Of a stretch of 64,000 bases of DNA, positions 1 to 9,589 are shown in pieces (the stretch's first letter is position 1; each line of letters opens with the position of its first letter). Source of the DNA: Desulfofustis sp. PB-SRB1 (GTDB taxonomy: Bacteria; Desulfobacterota; Desulfobulbia; Desulfobulbales; Desulfocapsaceae); contig JAEQMT010000037.1 of NCBI GenBank assembly GCA_016722945.1, positions 124,001 through 188,000 of the forward strand. Direction: 5' to 3'. Both the position numbers and the translations under genes were made by a program. The notes under the pieces are model-generated. The model was not told the DNA's origin. It ran no database searches and worked only from the letters and a program-made list of their open reading frames with translations.

Positions 1-936
1 ATCTGGAACATGATGATGAGTTTTGCCGGCTATTCCTTCTGCAAGCCGCACTCCGCCTCCTATGCCCGGGTATCGTTTCAGGCGGCCTATCTGAAGGTGC
101 ACCGGCCGGCGGAATTCATGGCGGCGGTTATCTCCAATCAGGGTGGCTATTATTCGACGTTTGCCTACGTCTCGGAGGCCAAGCGGCTGGGGTTGACCAT
201 CGAGCCGCCCGATGTCACCATCAGTAACTACCGCTGGCACGGCAAGGACAACCGTCTCCGGGTGGGTTTGCAGGCTATCCGCGATCTCAGCGGCAAAACG
301 GTGCGGCGACTGCTGGCGGCCCGGGCGAACAAGCCGTTTACCTCGTTTGACGATTTGTGCCAGCGGGTACACCCCGCCGTCGATGAACTGACCGCCCTGC
401 TTGACAGCGGCGCCCTTGACGGGTTCACCGCCAACGACGGCCGCGCCGCACTGGCCTGGCAGATCGCGGTGCGAAGACAAAAGCGCCGCGGCCCCACCAA
501 GACATCGCTGTTTGCCGAGCAACCGGTAACGCCGCCGCTGCCGGAGCAACCGGAAATCGAGCGGCTGCGAAAAGAGTATCGCACCCTTGGCTTTTTGACC
601 AAACAACACCCCATCGAACTGCTCTCGCTGGCACATCCGCGGACCCTCAAGGCAGTCGATCTCGCCCGTCATGTCCACAAACGGGTGCGTTTTGCCGGCT
701 GGCTGCTCACCGGCAAGCTGGTCTCCACCAGAACCGGAGACCCCATGGAATTTCTCAGCTTCGAAGACGAAACGGGAATCATCGAGGCCACCCTCTTTCC
801 CCGCGTCTATCGGCAGCATGCCCACCTGCTGGGCAGCGGCCGCCCCTACCTGCTGAGAGGCACCGTGGAAGAAGACTTCGGCGCCATCACCCTGACCGTG
901 GAAACCATAAAAACCTTGCACTCCACACCGGCCTGA
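1..936 (+). CDS. DNA polymerase III alpha subunit (DnaE family), C-terminal part
   Basis: The reading frame is open from base 1, so the gene begins before the window and only about 311 C-terminal residues are seen. The start of the fragment carries the DnaE-type stretch SFCKPHSASYARVSFQAAYL, the end of the polymerase core. A helix-hairpin-helix-like region follows (LAARANKPFTSFDDLCQRV), and then an OB-fold of the tRNA_anti type (about residues 225-300: RFAGWLLTGKLVSTRTGDP, EFLSFEDETGIIEATLFP). The protein ends soon after the OB-fold and lacks a long tau-binding tail, which fits short DnaE forms or the error-prone DnaE2/ImuC branch better than E. coli DnaE1. Without the N-terminus I cannot choose between replicative and translesion roles. 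Confidence 0.85.
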   Translation: MWNMMMSFAGYSFCKPHSASYARVSFQAAYLKVHRPAEFMAAVISNQGGYYSTFAYVSEAKRLGLTIEPPDVTISNYRWHGKDNRLRVGLQAIRDLSGKTVRRLLAARANKPFTSFDDLCQRVHPAVDELTALLDSGALDGFTANDGRAALAWQIAVRRQKRRGPTKTSLFAEQPVTPPLPEQPEIERLRKEYRTLGFLTKQHPIELLSLAHPRTLKAVDLARHVHKRVRFAGWLLTGKLVSTRTGDPMEFLSFEDETGIIEATLFPRVYRQHAHLLGSGRPYLLRGTVEEDFGAITLTVETIKTLHSTPA

Positions 937-1028
937 TAAACAATCCGGCCCATCCTTTCTTTGCAGGATTTGTAATATGGCTTACTGTTGGGATACCACA
1001 AGTTTTGATTGATTACTGGGATACGACC

Positions 1029-1982
1029 ATGAACAAACCTGTAGATGTTTCCTCATTGGGGACCGAGCCGGAAATTTTTGAAAAGATACTGGATAGGGCG
1101 GGCAGCTATATCCTCGGCAAGCGACATGAACTGCGACTCGCTCTGTGCTGCATTATGGCCCAAGGCCACCTGCTGATCGAAGATATCCCCGGCATCGGCA
1201 AAACCACCATGGCGAAGATGCTGGCGCACCTGCTCGGCCTCGATTTTCAGCGGGTGCAGTGCACCAGCGACATGCTGCCCGGCGATATTCTCGGCTTTTC
1301 CGTATTCAACCGGGAAAGCGGCGGTTTTTCCTTTCATCCCGGCCCCATCTTCACCCAGATCCTGCTCACCGACGAAATCAACCGTACTCCGCCGAAAACC
1401 CAGAGCGCCCTGCTCGAAGCCATGGAGGAGCGCCAGGTTTCCTACGAGGGCAAAACCAGGGATCTGCCCGCGCCGTTTTTTGTCATTGCCACCCAGAATC
1501 CGCTGGAGCAGAGCGGCACCTATCCGCTGCCCGAATCCCAGCTTGACCGTTTTCTCTTTCGCCTGGAACTGGGCTACCCGGACCGGGACGCGGAACATGC
1601 CCTGCTGAAGGGCGGTGGGGTGGATACCGCGGCCGCCGCCATCGAGCCCATCGTGTCGGCCGATGAGGTGCTTATTCTGCAACAGCGCACCAGCGATATT
1701 CAGGTTACCGGCCACCTTATCGGCTACGTTCAGGATATTCTTGATGTTACCAGGCATTCCGGCCGATTCGTCCTCGGTTTGTCACCACGGGCCGGTCTGC
1801 TGCTGCTGAAAGCGGCCAAGGCATGGGCCTTTCTTGACGGCAGAAGCTTCGTGCTGCCCGAAGATATCCAGATGGTGCTGCCCTATGTGGCCCAGCACCG
1901 GTTGCGTACGGCCGATTCCCACGAGGAGCTGAGCGCCGCCGAGCTGGCTGAGGTGTTTCTGAGCGTTCCGGTACCAGTGTAG
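1029..1982 (+). CDS. MoxR-family AAA+ ATPase
   Basis: A 317-aa MoxR-type AAA+ ATPase, a cytoplasmic chaperone-like ATPase that usually acts on proteins with VWA or DUF58 domains. Walker A is EDIPGIGKTTMAK near residue 55, Walker B is LLTDEINRTPPKTQSALLEAMEE, and sensor 1 is FFVIATQNPLEQSGTYPLPESQ; all are typical of the family. An upstream in-frame TTG at 1005 could add eight residues, but the ATG at 1029 gives the usual MoxR N-terminus. The gene is followed after 2 bp by the DUF58 gene and then by a transglutaminase gene, the standard MoxR-DUF58-TgpA arrangement. Confidence 0.93.
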   Translation: MNKPVDVSSLGTEPEIFEKILDRAGSYILGKRHELRLALCCIMAQGHLLIEDIPGIGKTTMAKMLAHLLGLDFQRVQCTSDMLPGDILGFSVFNRESGGFSFHPGPIFTQILLTDEINRTPPKTQSALLEAMEERQVSYEGKTRDLPAPFFVIATQNPLEQSGTYPLPESQLDRFLFRLELGYPDRDAEHALLKGGGVDTAAAAIEPIVSADEVLILQQRTSDIQVTGHLIGYVQDILDVTRHSGRFVLGLSPRAGLLLLKAAKAWAFLDGRSFVLPEDIQMVLPYVAQHRLRTADSHEELSAAELAEVFLSVPVPV

Positions 1983-1984
1983 CA

Positions 1985-2917
1985 ATGCGCGTCTCCCTGG
2001 CAAGCGCCGCCGTGGTGAAGTCGGCGCACGAGGTCTGGCTCCCGTTTGGTTGGAAAAAACGGCGCTACGCACTGCGGCCGACGCGCTATGGGCTGTTTTT
2101 TCTGGCCATGCTGGCCGCCCTGCTCATCGGCTCCATCAACCACAATAACAATTTCGGCTACCTGCTCACCTTTCTGCTGGGTGGCATGGTGCTGGTATCG
2201 CTGTTTCACACCTTTGCCAATCTTGGCGGGATTTCGCTGCACCCCATGGCGTGCCGCCCGGTATTTGCCGGTGATACGGCATCGGTTTCTTTTTTTCTGC
2301 ACGCCGCCGCCGATAAAGTCGCCATCGCCGGCCGTATTGGCCAGGCAACCAGTGCGCCGGTGGACTGCATCACCGGCGCAGCCGCTTCCATAACGATACC
2401 GGTGCCCACCACAAGGCGAGGTATGCTGACCATACAATCGATAACACTGGTAACATCGTTTCCTTTGTCTCTTCTTGAAATGCGGACAACCGTGCCGGTA
2501 ACCTCTCAATGCCTGGTCTATCCCAAACCGCTTCGCAGCCAATTGTTTGCCACCGGCCACGGCGACCCGGATGGTGACGAATCGCCGTTGCCCACCGCCG
2601 GTGAAACCGAGTTTGACGAATTGTCGCCCTATCGAGTTGGTGACGATATCAGGCGGGCCCACTGGAAATCACTTGCCGCCGGCAAGGAACTGCACACCAT
2701 CAGATTCGAGCAGACCTTGACCGGTGGCACCATGTTTTCGCTGGCCCTCACCCCGGGTGAGGACATCGAAACAAAACTGGGACGGCTCAGCTACATGATC
2801 GTTACCGCTGAGTCCCGCGCCCTGGAATATGGACTCATCCTCGACGAATTAACCATCGGCGCTGGCAAAGGCACCGCCCACCGAGAAGCCTGCCTGAAGG
2901 CACTGGCACTGTATTAA
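1985..2917 (+). CDS. DUF58 domain protein
   Basis: A 310-aa protein with two predicted membrane helices near the N-terminus (about residues 33-75). The C-terminal half carries the DUF58 signature: FDELSPYRVGDDIRRAHWKS around residues 212-231. DUF58 proteins are membrane-anchored partners of MoxR ATPases; their biochemical role is not well established. The start ATG lies 2 bp after the moxR stop, so translation is probably coupled. The stop codon at 2915-2917 is followed at once by a palindromic repeat element. Confidence 0.88.
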   Translation: MRVSLASAAVVKSAHEVWLPFGWKKRRYALRPTRYGLFFLAMLAALLIGSINHNNNFGYLLTFLLGGMVLVSLFHTFANLGGISLHPMACRPVFAGDTASVSFFLHAAADKVAIAGRIGQATSAPVDCITGAAASITIPVPTTRRGMLTIQSITLVTSFPLSLLEMRTTVPVTSQCLVYPKPLRSQLFATGHGDPDGDESPLPTAGETEFDELSPYRVGDDIRRAHWKSLAAGKELHTIRFEQTLTGGTMFSLALTPGEDIETKLGRLSYMIVTAESRALEYGLILDELTIGAGKGTAHREACLKALALY

Positions 2918-2919
2918 CT

Positions 2920-3011
2920 GTGGGGTCTTTTATTGTGGTGTTTTATGAACGTTTTATTTAGTCAGCAAATCACATGATCGCAAAACACCACAATAAAAGA
3001 CCTGACCCCAC
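2920..3011. repeat. Palindromic REP/MITE-like element, copy A
   Basis: Imperfect inverted repeat. The left arm, 2920-2944, and the right arm, 2982-3011, are complementary over the string CTTTTATTGTGGTGTTTT plus the outer GGGGT; the left arm lacks a five-base CAGGT present in the right arm. The loop is 2945-2981. A second copy lies at 61145-61241, and even the loops match when copy A is reversed (both read close to TTTGCTGA). The right arm lies inside the apparent 5' end of the downstream transglutaminase gene. From general knowledge, GGGGTCAGGTCTT-type palindromes are dispersed in some proteobacterial genomes and resemble REP elements moved by REP-associated tyrosine transposases; no such transposase is in this window. 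Confidence 0.85.
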
Positions 3012-4959
3012 CGCTGTGCTGGTGGGGGTGGTGCTGTGCAGTGTGCCGCATTTTCTCAATATATCGATAGTGGCGACGCTGATCTGTCTGCTGCTCTGGA
3101 GTTATCAGGTATTATCGCTGAAGCGGTCGCTGCCGGTACCGGGTTTACTGGTGCGCAGCGTGGCCGGAACGGTGATGTTTCTGATCGCCGTGGGGCTCAA
3201 CGAAGGGCTCACCCTGGAGGCGTTCGTCACCCTGCTGATATTCATGATCACCGTCAAGACCTTCGAGCTTCGCACCAGGCGTGACCAGATCGTGACGATC
3301 ATCCTCTGCTATTTTCTCATCTTCAGTGCGATGTTCTTCAACGACTCGTTCATCCTCTTTGCGTATCTGCTGTTCACCATCACCTGCCTTACCGCCGGGC
3401 TGATCTCGGTGAGTTTCGCCGGCCTGCGCCCCCGCCGGACCATGCGGCTGGCTGGCCGTCTGCTTCTGCAGGCCATACCCTTCATGATCGTGCTGTTTCT
3501 CTTTTTTCCCCGCATGCAGAGCGGGTTGTGGGGACGGCCACCGGTGATATCGCAGGTGTCGGGCTTTACCGATGAGGTGACATTCGACTCCTTTGCCAAC
3601 ATCGCTCAGAGCGGTAAGACCGCCTTTCGCGTTACCTTCGATACCGAGATACCGCAACCGGAACAGCGCTACTGGCGCGGCATCGTACTCTCCCGGTTCG
3701 ACGGTCGAACCTGGCGGGAAGACAGGCACAGGCCCTTTGCCCGCGGCGTCGTCAACAGCGAGCAGGAGATTCTTCGCTACACCGTTACCCTGGAACCGCA
3801 TAATCACCGTACCCTGTTTACCCTGGATCTTCCCTTTCGCATCTACTCTCCCCGGGCGCGGCTACAGGCCGACTATACCTACCAATTGTGGCGGCCGCTC
3901 TCCGGCCGTATCCAGTATGAGGCACGCTCCCAGCCCGGCGCCAGCCAGCGGGCCGGAAAAACCGATGTTACCGCAAATATCGGGTTGCCGGAAACCGGCA
4001 ACAGCCGGGTGCGGGCACTGGCATCGCAGTTACGGGCGGAGAGCAGCTCACCTGTTGAGTTCGTGCAGCGTACTCTTTTCTTTTTTCAGAATGGTGATTT
4101 CACCTACAGCCTCAATCCAGCCCCCATTCCCGCCGACCGGATCAGCCAAGACGGCATCGACGCATTCATCTTCGATACGCGGGAGGGATTCTGCGAACAT
4201 TTCGCCTCGGCCTTTGCCGTGATGATGCGGGCCGGCGGGGTCGCCGCCCGCCTCGTGGGTGGGTACATGGGCGGCGAGATGAACCCGTATGGTGATTATA
4301 TGGTGGTACGCCAGTCAGATGCCCACGTCTGGTGCGAGGTATTGATCGACGGGGTCTGGCAGCGGATCGATCCAACCGTGGCGGTGGCGCCCGGACGCGC
4401 CCTGCAAAACCGTGCGGGAACAGAAGTTGCCACCGGCGCCGGTTCGCTGCTCAATGTTCAGTTGCCCGCCTTTGCCGACTTCTTTTCCTCCTTCACCAAT
4501 TACACCGACATGCTCAACATGCGATGGAACCAGTGGGTACTGAGCTATTCCCGGGCGAACCAGGTGGAGCTGTTCAGGGCCATCGGCATCGATATACAAT
4601 TGCCCGGCGGCGTTGTCCTGGCCGTGGTAGTCGGCGGAGTTCTGCTGGTGGCCTGTGGCTTTATCGCCATTGTTCTGGTCAGGGATATACGCACCAGAGA
4701 CGATGATGGCGCCACCTACTGGCGAAGGTTCTGCGCGGTGATGAAAAAAGAGGGTTTGCCAAAACCCGCCCATCAGGGTCCCATCGAGTATGGCCGTGAT
4801 ATTGTGAGCAGGAGGCCGGATCTGCAAAACGGCGTCGCCAAGATCACTGCTCTTTACAGCCAGCTTCGCTACAACCCCACATGCACGGAAGATACCCTGC
4901 CTCGCTTTATCGAGGCGGTGAAATCGTTTCGACCATCTCCCAAAAAGCGGCAGCGCTGA
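2974..4959 (+). CDS. Transglutaminase-like membrane protein (TgpA/DUF3488 type)
   Basis: A 661-aa protein with several hydrophobic helices in its first 200 residues, a large extracytoplasmic domain, another helix near residue 550 and a short cytoplasmic tail. The transglutaminase core has all three catalytic residues: Cys in REGFCEHFASAF (about residue 406), His in SDAHVWCEV (about 450) and Asp in QRIDPTVAV (about 465). The family is thought to act on peptides or proteins in the periplasm together with MoxR and DUF58. The assigned ATG lies in the loop of repeat copy A, so the first dozen codons (IAKHHNKRPDP) come from that element. No good ribosome binding site precedes it. GTG codons at 3016 or 3022 are alternative starts. 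Confidence 0.88.
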   Translation: MIAKHHNKRPDPTAVLVGVVLCSVPHFLNISIVATLICLLLWSYQVLSLKRSLPVPGLLVRSVAGTVMFLIAVGLNEGLTLEAFVTLLIFMITVKTFELRTRRDQIVTIILCYFLIFSAMFFNDSFILFAYLLFTITCLTAGLISVSFAGLRPRRTMRLAGRLLLQAIPFMIVLFLFFPRMQSGLWGRPPVISQVSGFTDEVTFDSFANIAQSGKTAFRVTFDTEIPQPEQRYWRGIVLSRFDGRTWREDRHRPFARGVVNSEQEILRYTVTLEPHNHRTLFTLDLPFRIYSPRARLQADYTYQLWRPLSGRIQYEARSQPGASQRAGKTDVTANIGLPETGNSRVRALASQLRAESSSPVEFVQRTLFFFQNGDFTYSLNPAPIPADRISQDGIDAFIFDTREGFCEHFASAFAVMMRAGGVAARLVGGYMGGEMNPYGDYMVVRQSDAHVWCEVLIDGVWQRIDPTVAVAPGRALQNRAGTEVATGAGSLLNVQLPAFADFFSSFTNYTDMLNMRWNQWVLSYSRANQVELFRAIGIDIQLPGGVVLAVVVGGVLLVACGFIAIVLVRDIRTRDDDGATYWRRFCAVMKKEGLPKPAHQGPIEYGRDIVSRRPDLQNGVAKITALYSQLRYNPTCTEDTLPRFIEAVKSFRPSPKKRQR

Positions 4960-4987
4960 TTCGGGCGAGCCCAGCGGACGGCCATCT

Positions 4988-7900
4988 CTAGTTAAACAAT
5001 CCCTCCAGCAGTTTGCCGGCCTCTTCTTGGAGCCGTTGACGGGCTGCCTGATTGATCAGATCGGTGGCGGCCCGCTGCACCGTCTGCACCGAGATATCAG
5101 GCTTGGCCAGGGTGCCGCCGATGGGTACTCGAATCACCGTCCCCCGCAAATATTGATACACCTCAGCGCCCACCAGGGCCTGGGTGACTTCGGCCTGCAC
5201 CAGATAATCGAGACTGGTATCAAATCCCATGGAGCCGCTGACTATCAGATCAGTGTCACTGAGATTGGTGGTTAACGGGGTCGTCGTAATCCGGCCATCT
5301 GTGGCCGCAAAGCGGATCTGCTCACCGCTGAGATCAAGGCTGCTGTTTTGAGCCCCAAGTGTTTGCAGCAGGGTGCCGAGCATGGCTGATGATTGCAATT
5401 GCACCTCGGCAAGGTCAATACGGCCCGAAAACTGCCGTTTATCGGTATTGTCGTCGCCAAGCGGCCAGTAAAAACGTTCAAAACTCAGATCGACGGCGCC
5501 GCTCATCTGGCCGGCACCCATAAACAGCGGATGGATGCGGGCAAGAAAACTCTCGGCCACTTCTCTGGTAAGCTGCATGTCACTGATCACCCGGCCCTCG
5601 GGGATAGTCAGCAGCGGCGGCTCATTGCGCATGTCAAGCAGCGGCTGCACGGCAAGAGTCCCCTGATTGATTGTACCCTGCACATCGGCCCGGGCAAGAC
5701 CGCCTGAAATGACAATAGGAATCTCCAGCCCGCTGAGCTCAATCCCCATTAGCTTCACCGCATCCGCCTGAGCGGCGCCGGAAACATCGATATGATTCCA
5801 CCACTGGGTACGCTGATCTTCGCTCATTATGCCCCGCAGGGTAAACGGACGCGCTCCGCCGCCCGCCATCACCAGATCGAGTTCGGAGAAACCACGCACC
5901 AGGGCACCGATGCGGGCCAGATCCATACCGAGATCCCCGCTGATCGCAAACTCTTCTCCCCCCTCCGCCGGGCGAACAAACCCCGCAGCAGTGAGCTCGA
6001 CCAGCGGAGTGTTGATGGCAAGCCGGTTGAACTCCGTGGTACCGGTGGATGGTTCTCGCGTGCCGTCCAGTACAATTCTTGCCGTCTCATCGCTAAAAAT
6101 CTGGGCACCCCTGCCGGCGAGGCTGAAATTTCGCAACTCGGCAGCGATGTCATAGCTCATCTGACCATCACCTGCCGGTGCACCAGCCATGGTCAGTTCG
6201 ACGATACCGGTTGTGGACACATCAGGCGGCAGAACATACCAGTCAGCCATCCCATCAAGAACCGTATCGATGTCGAAGCGCGCCTGCCCTGAACCGCTGA
6301 GGGTATTGCCTGCCGCGCCCCAGTCGCCGATGGAAAAACGTTCAAGAGCGATCATACCGGTGGCGGAATCGATATGCAGCGGCGCCAACGAGAGTGACCG
6401 CTGCCCGGTATCGATTTTCCCGGAAGTATCGATCACCACTTTTTTATCCCGATAAGCTTTGCCATCCATCACCAGCACGAAATCGGAGGTTTCACTGGTG
6501 AGCGAGGCAAGTTCGATACCCGCGGTGGAATAGTCTAAAGCTATGGAAAATGAGTTTGCCCCACCCATGGTGAGCCCCTTAGGCAGAACGCCCAGGGCGC
6601 CGAGCAGTGCGCTTAGTCCAGCCAGATCGGTTTGCCCCGAAAAGCTCAGTCCCGCCAGCCGCGACGTGGCCACTTCAAATAGATCTGCCCGGGCTGACCC
6701 GTTGCCAAGCCAGCTCTGGTAGGCGAGACGGGGGTTGGCGATGGTATCGATCCCGCCGAAATCAAGCTCAGCCGACAGGGGCAGATCGACAACAACGGAG
6801 AGCTGCAGCGGCTTGCCGGGAATGATGACGGTGTCGCCCTGTTGCACCAGCAGACTCTCAGATGCGAGCTCGGCCGTTACCGAAACCGTACTTTCATTGT
6901 TTCGTTTTGCCTTTAGGGAACCGGTAAGACGCCCTTTGGCCGGGTAATCCGGCAGCGCGACAAATTGTTTAACCTCCGCCAAAGCGGCGCCGAGATCAGC
7001 CTCCAGGGATACCTCCATGTTGGTGAGATCACCCTGGCCCCGGCCCCGCAGAAACGATGACTCAATCGAGAACTGCTCCAGAGTAAGTCCATCGCTGTCC
7101 TGACTGCCCACTGCCCTGAAGGTGAAGGGCTCGCTCAGGGAGATGTTCCTGCCATCCTGGGCACCGGCCAGCCCTTCCACCCGGGTGTTGATATCAAAAC
7201 GGTGCCGGCCTTGTTCAGACATGACCCGGCCGGTCAGGCTCAGCACTCCGTCACCGATTCGCAGCCCTTCTTGAAGATTCAATGTGTGCGGAATCTGACC
7301 GGCAAGAATGGCCAGATCCACCGTGAGACCGGTCTCCAACCGCAGGTCGTCGCCGGCAAGCACACCGCTCAGGCTGCCGGAGGCAGGCGGCGACGAAAGG
7401 GTGAGGGAGTCGAGCTCAATCAGATCCCGACCGATACGGGAGGTAAAGACGACGGAGGCGAGATCGATAGACGGTTGATCATCGCCCAGCACGCCGCCGG
7501 ATAGGTGAAGATCGCTGCAATCAATGGCGCCATCTACCTCTATACCACCGTCGAGGGAACCGTTATGGGAGAGTGTGCCGGCAAGGATGCCGCCGCCCCG
7601 CGGAACGTCGCCATAGGTGGCGGCAAGCTCGAGAAACGTCGATATATTCCAGGTTTGCAGGCTGAACTCACCGGTTGAAGCAATCGCGCCCAGTGTCGTC
7701 GCAGCCGCGGTCTTCACCCTTCCTTGAGCCGAAAGGCGGCCGGCAAGGTCGGGAGAAACCATGGTCAGGGTGTAACTGATATCATCGGTGGCAGCATCCA
7801 GTGCAAGAGTCACATCCACATCCCGCGCCACCGCGGTGAGAGTTTTCCCGGCAGTGACCACACCGATGGTGCCGTCCGCGACCACCAGACGGCCGCTGAT

Positions 7901-8383
7901 CGGCGGCAGGGTGAAGGGTGCATCCGGTAGTGAGCCTTCACCTGATGCGGAAGGTTTGTCATCACCATCCGAGCCGTCGCCAGACTGCGGCGGTTGCTCC
8001 GTTCCGGGCCGGCTGGAACCCGGGGCAGGCAATGCAATCTCGATATCCGGGCCGGTGAAGGTAATTGTCCCCACCTCCGAGCGGTTCAAAAGCAGGGCGA
8101 AAAGCCCCTTTTCAATAACCAGATCACCATCTGCCACCCGTATATCACCATTATGGTCCGCATAACTCAGACCAGTAATGTTCTGCTTCCCAAACCAGCT
8201 CAGCGACCAGCTCTCGATCTGTATCGTTCCCGGCAGGTGCGGTGCGGCCATGGCCAGCAGCCGCTGTTTTCCCCACTGGCTGGAAAGCAAAACGGGCAAA
8301 AGCGCGATGAGGCAGACGATCAAGAATGCAAACAGCGCTATGAAATACCCCAAACGACCTTTTTTTTCCCTTGTGTCACTCAT
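4988..8383 (-). CDS. AsmA-like inner-membrane-anchored envelope protein
   Basis: A 1131-aa protein with one N-terminal transmembrane helix (YFIALFAFLIVCLIALLPVL, about residues 13-32), followed by a long beta-rich periplasmic region with many repeats of the type found in AsmA/TamB/YhdP proteins (GRVMSEQGRHRFDINTRVEG and the C-terminal GSMGFDTSLDYLVQAEV with GGTLAKPDISVQ). The end of the protein matches the AsmA C-terminal pattern of a last beta strand followed by a helix. Such proteins are linked to phospholipid movement between the membranes. Residues 120-150 form a low-complexity linker rich in Gly, Ser, Pro and Asp. The gene converges with the transglutaminase gene, 28 bp away. The exact subfamily is not assigned. 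Confidence 0.78.
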   Translation of the reverse strand: MSDTREKKGRLGYFIALFAFLIVCLIALLPVLLSSQWGKQRLLAMAAPHLPGTIQIESWSLSWFGKQNITGLSYADHNGDIRVADGDLVIEKGLFALLLNRSEVGTITFTGPDIEIALPAPGSSRPGTEQPPQSGDGSDGDDKPSASGEGSLPDAPFTLPPISGRLVVADGTIGVVTAGKTLTAVARDVDVTLALDAATDDISYTLTMVSPDLAGRLSAQGRVKTAAATTLGAIASTGEFSLQTWNISTFLELAATYGDVPRGGGILAGTLSHNGSLDGGIEVDGAIDCSDLHLSGGVLGDDQPSIDLASVVFTSRIGRDLIELDSLTLSSPPASGSLSGVLAGDDLRLETGLTVDLAILAGQIPHTLNLQEGLRIGDGVLSLTGRVMSEQGRHRFDINTRVEGLAGAQDGRNISLSEPFTFRAVGSQDSDGLTLEQFSIESSFLRGRGQGDLTNMEVSLEADLGAALAEVKQFVALPDYPAKGRLTGSLKAKRNNESTVSVTAELASESLLVQQGDTVIIPGKPLQLSVVVDLPLSAELDFGGIDTIANPRLAYQSWLGNGSARADLFEVATSRLAGLSFSGQTDLAGLSALLGALGVLPKGLTMGGANSFSIALDYSTAGIELASLTSETSDFVLVMDGKAYRDKKVVIDTSGKIDTGQRSLSLAPLHIDSATGMIALERFSIGDWGAAGNTLSGSGQARFDIDTVLDGMADWYVLPPDVSTTGIVELTMAGAPAGDGQMSYDIAAELRNFSLAGRGAQIFSDETARIVLDGTREPSTGTTEFNRLAINTPLVELTAAGFVRPAEGGEEFAISGDLGMDLARIGALVRGFSELDLVMAGGGARPFTLRGIMSEDQRTQWWNHIDVSGAAQADAVKLMGIELSGLEIPIVISGGLARADVQGTINQGTLAVQPLLDMRNEPPLLTIPEGRVISDMQLTREVAESFLARIHPLFMGAGQMSGAVDLSFERFYWPLGDDNTDKRQFSGRIDLAEVQLQSSAMLGTLLQTLGAQNSSLDLSGEQIRFAATDGRITTTPLTTNLSDTDLIVSGSMGFDTSLDYLVQAEVTQALVGAEVYQYLRGTVIRVPIGGTLAKPDISVQTVQRAATDLINQAARQRLQEEAGKLLEGLFN

Positions 8384-8515
8384 TTCGCCACCAAGACTTC
8401 GTTCCTGAATGTAGTGGTTTTCTCCGACCTTATCGGGTATAAAACATTACTCATTTCGCTTTTACATAATTGCACCGTGATTCTCAACCAGAAGCCGCAC
8501 AAGGAGGGCACAGAA

Positions 8516-9562
8516 ATGGACGATATAATGCGTGTTATGACCCCGCGGCCACGAAATGCCGAAACCCCGCGCTCATACCTGCGCTCCTGGATTACCGCCA
8601 ACAAGGTTTTTTTCGATCGAAATCAGGGTGAAATACCCCAGGAGGAGATTGATCTTTCCACCTGGAACCTGACCATAACCGGTATGGTCGAGAACACCAT
8701 CACCATCGATTTTGATCAACTTCTTGCCATGCCCAAGGCAATTGTCGCCAATACCCTCGAATGCTCCGGCAACAGCCGTTCGTTGTTGAGCGAAAAGGCT
8801 TCCGGCAACCCCTGGACCATCGGCGGGGTGGGAAACGCCGTCTGGGGGGGCGTCTGGCTCAAAGACCTGCTGGCCTTGGCCGGAGTGGCGGCGGGCGCCA
8901 ACCATGTCGCCTTTGCCGGTTACGAGAAATCGCTGGGCAGATCACAGATCAAGTTCATTCGCTCCATCCCCATCGACAAGGCGATGTCATCGACGCTTTT
9001 GGCCTACGAGATGAATGGCGAGCCGCTGCCAGTAAAGCACGGTTTTCCACTGCGTGCCCTGGCACTGGGCTGGACGGGGGCCAATTGCGTCAAGTGGCTG
9101 GAGGAAATCACCGTGATGGAGAAACCCTATGAAGGGTTCTTCATGGACAAGGTGTATCGCATTCATCAGCCTGGTGAGGATCCCGCAACCGGAGAGTATG
9201 TCAAAGGCATCCAGATAAAAGCAATCATCACCCAGCCGGAACCCGAACAGGTTTTGAAGCCAGGCAATATCACCATCCTGGGCGCCGCCTATGGTGGTGA
9301 AAAAGACGTCGCCACCGTGGAAGTGTCCACCGATGGCGGTGCGTCCTGGCAAGGCGCCGAGTTCATCGGCCCGCACGAGCCATTTGCCTGGCGCCAGTGG
9401 CAGTATGTTTGGAGCGTTACCCAACCCGGCCGCTACACCATTTTAGCGCGGGCAACCACCACCGATGGTGAAACTCAGCCCATGCAGGCGAGCTGGAACA
9501 AACTGGGCTACAACAACAACGGCGTGGAAGAACACGGCATCCCGGTGGAAATCGTCCCCTGA
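8516..9562 (+). CDS. Sulfite-oxidase-family molybdopterin oxidoreductase
   Basis: A 348-aa protein. The frame stays open far upstream, but the ATG at 8516 is preceded by AAGGAGGG at a good distance, which fixes the start. The Moco-binding domain (about residues 40-210) contains NTLECSGNSRSLL, where Cys83 is the expected molybdenum ligand, and HGFPLRALALGWTGANCVKW. The C-terminal part (about 225-345) is the Mo-co dimerisation domain (ILGAAYGGEKDVATVEVSTDGG). No Sec or Tat signal is visible, so it is predicted to be cytoplasmic, unlike many bacterial SorA or MsrP enzymes. No haem domain is present. The substrate is unknown; sulfite is only the family default. Confidence 0.88.
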   Translation: MDDIMRVMTPRPRNAETPRSYLRSWITANKVFFDRNQGEIPQEEIDLSTWNLTITGMVENTITIDFDQLLAMPKAIVANTLECSGNSRSLLSEKASGNPWTIGGVGNAVWGGVWLKDLLALAGVAAGANHVAFAGYEKSLGRSQIKFIRSIPIDKAMSSTLLAYEMNGEPLPVKHGFPLRALALGWTGANCVKWLEEITVMEKPYEGFFMDKVYRIHQPGEDPATGEYVKGIQIKAIITQPEPEQVLKPGNITILGAAYGGEKDVATVEVSTDGGASWQGAEFIGPHEPFAWRQWQYVWSVTQPGRYTILARATTTDGETQPMQASWNKLGYNNNGVEEHGIPVEIVP

Positions 9563-9589
9563 CAGCCCCGGCCCGACTAGTTGAAGAGT

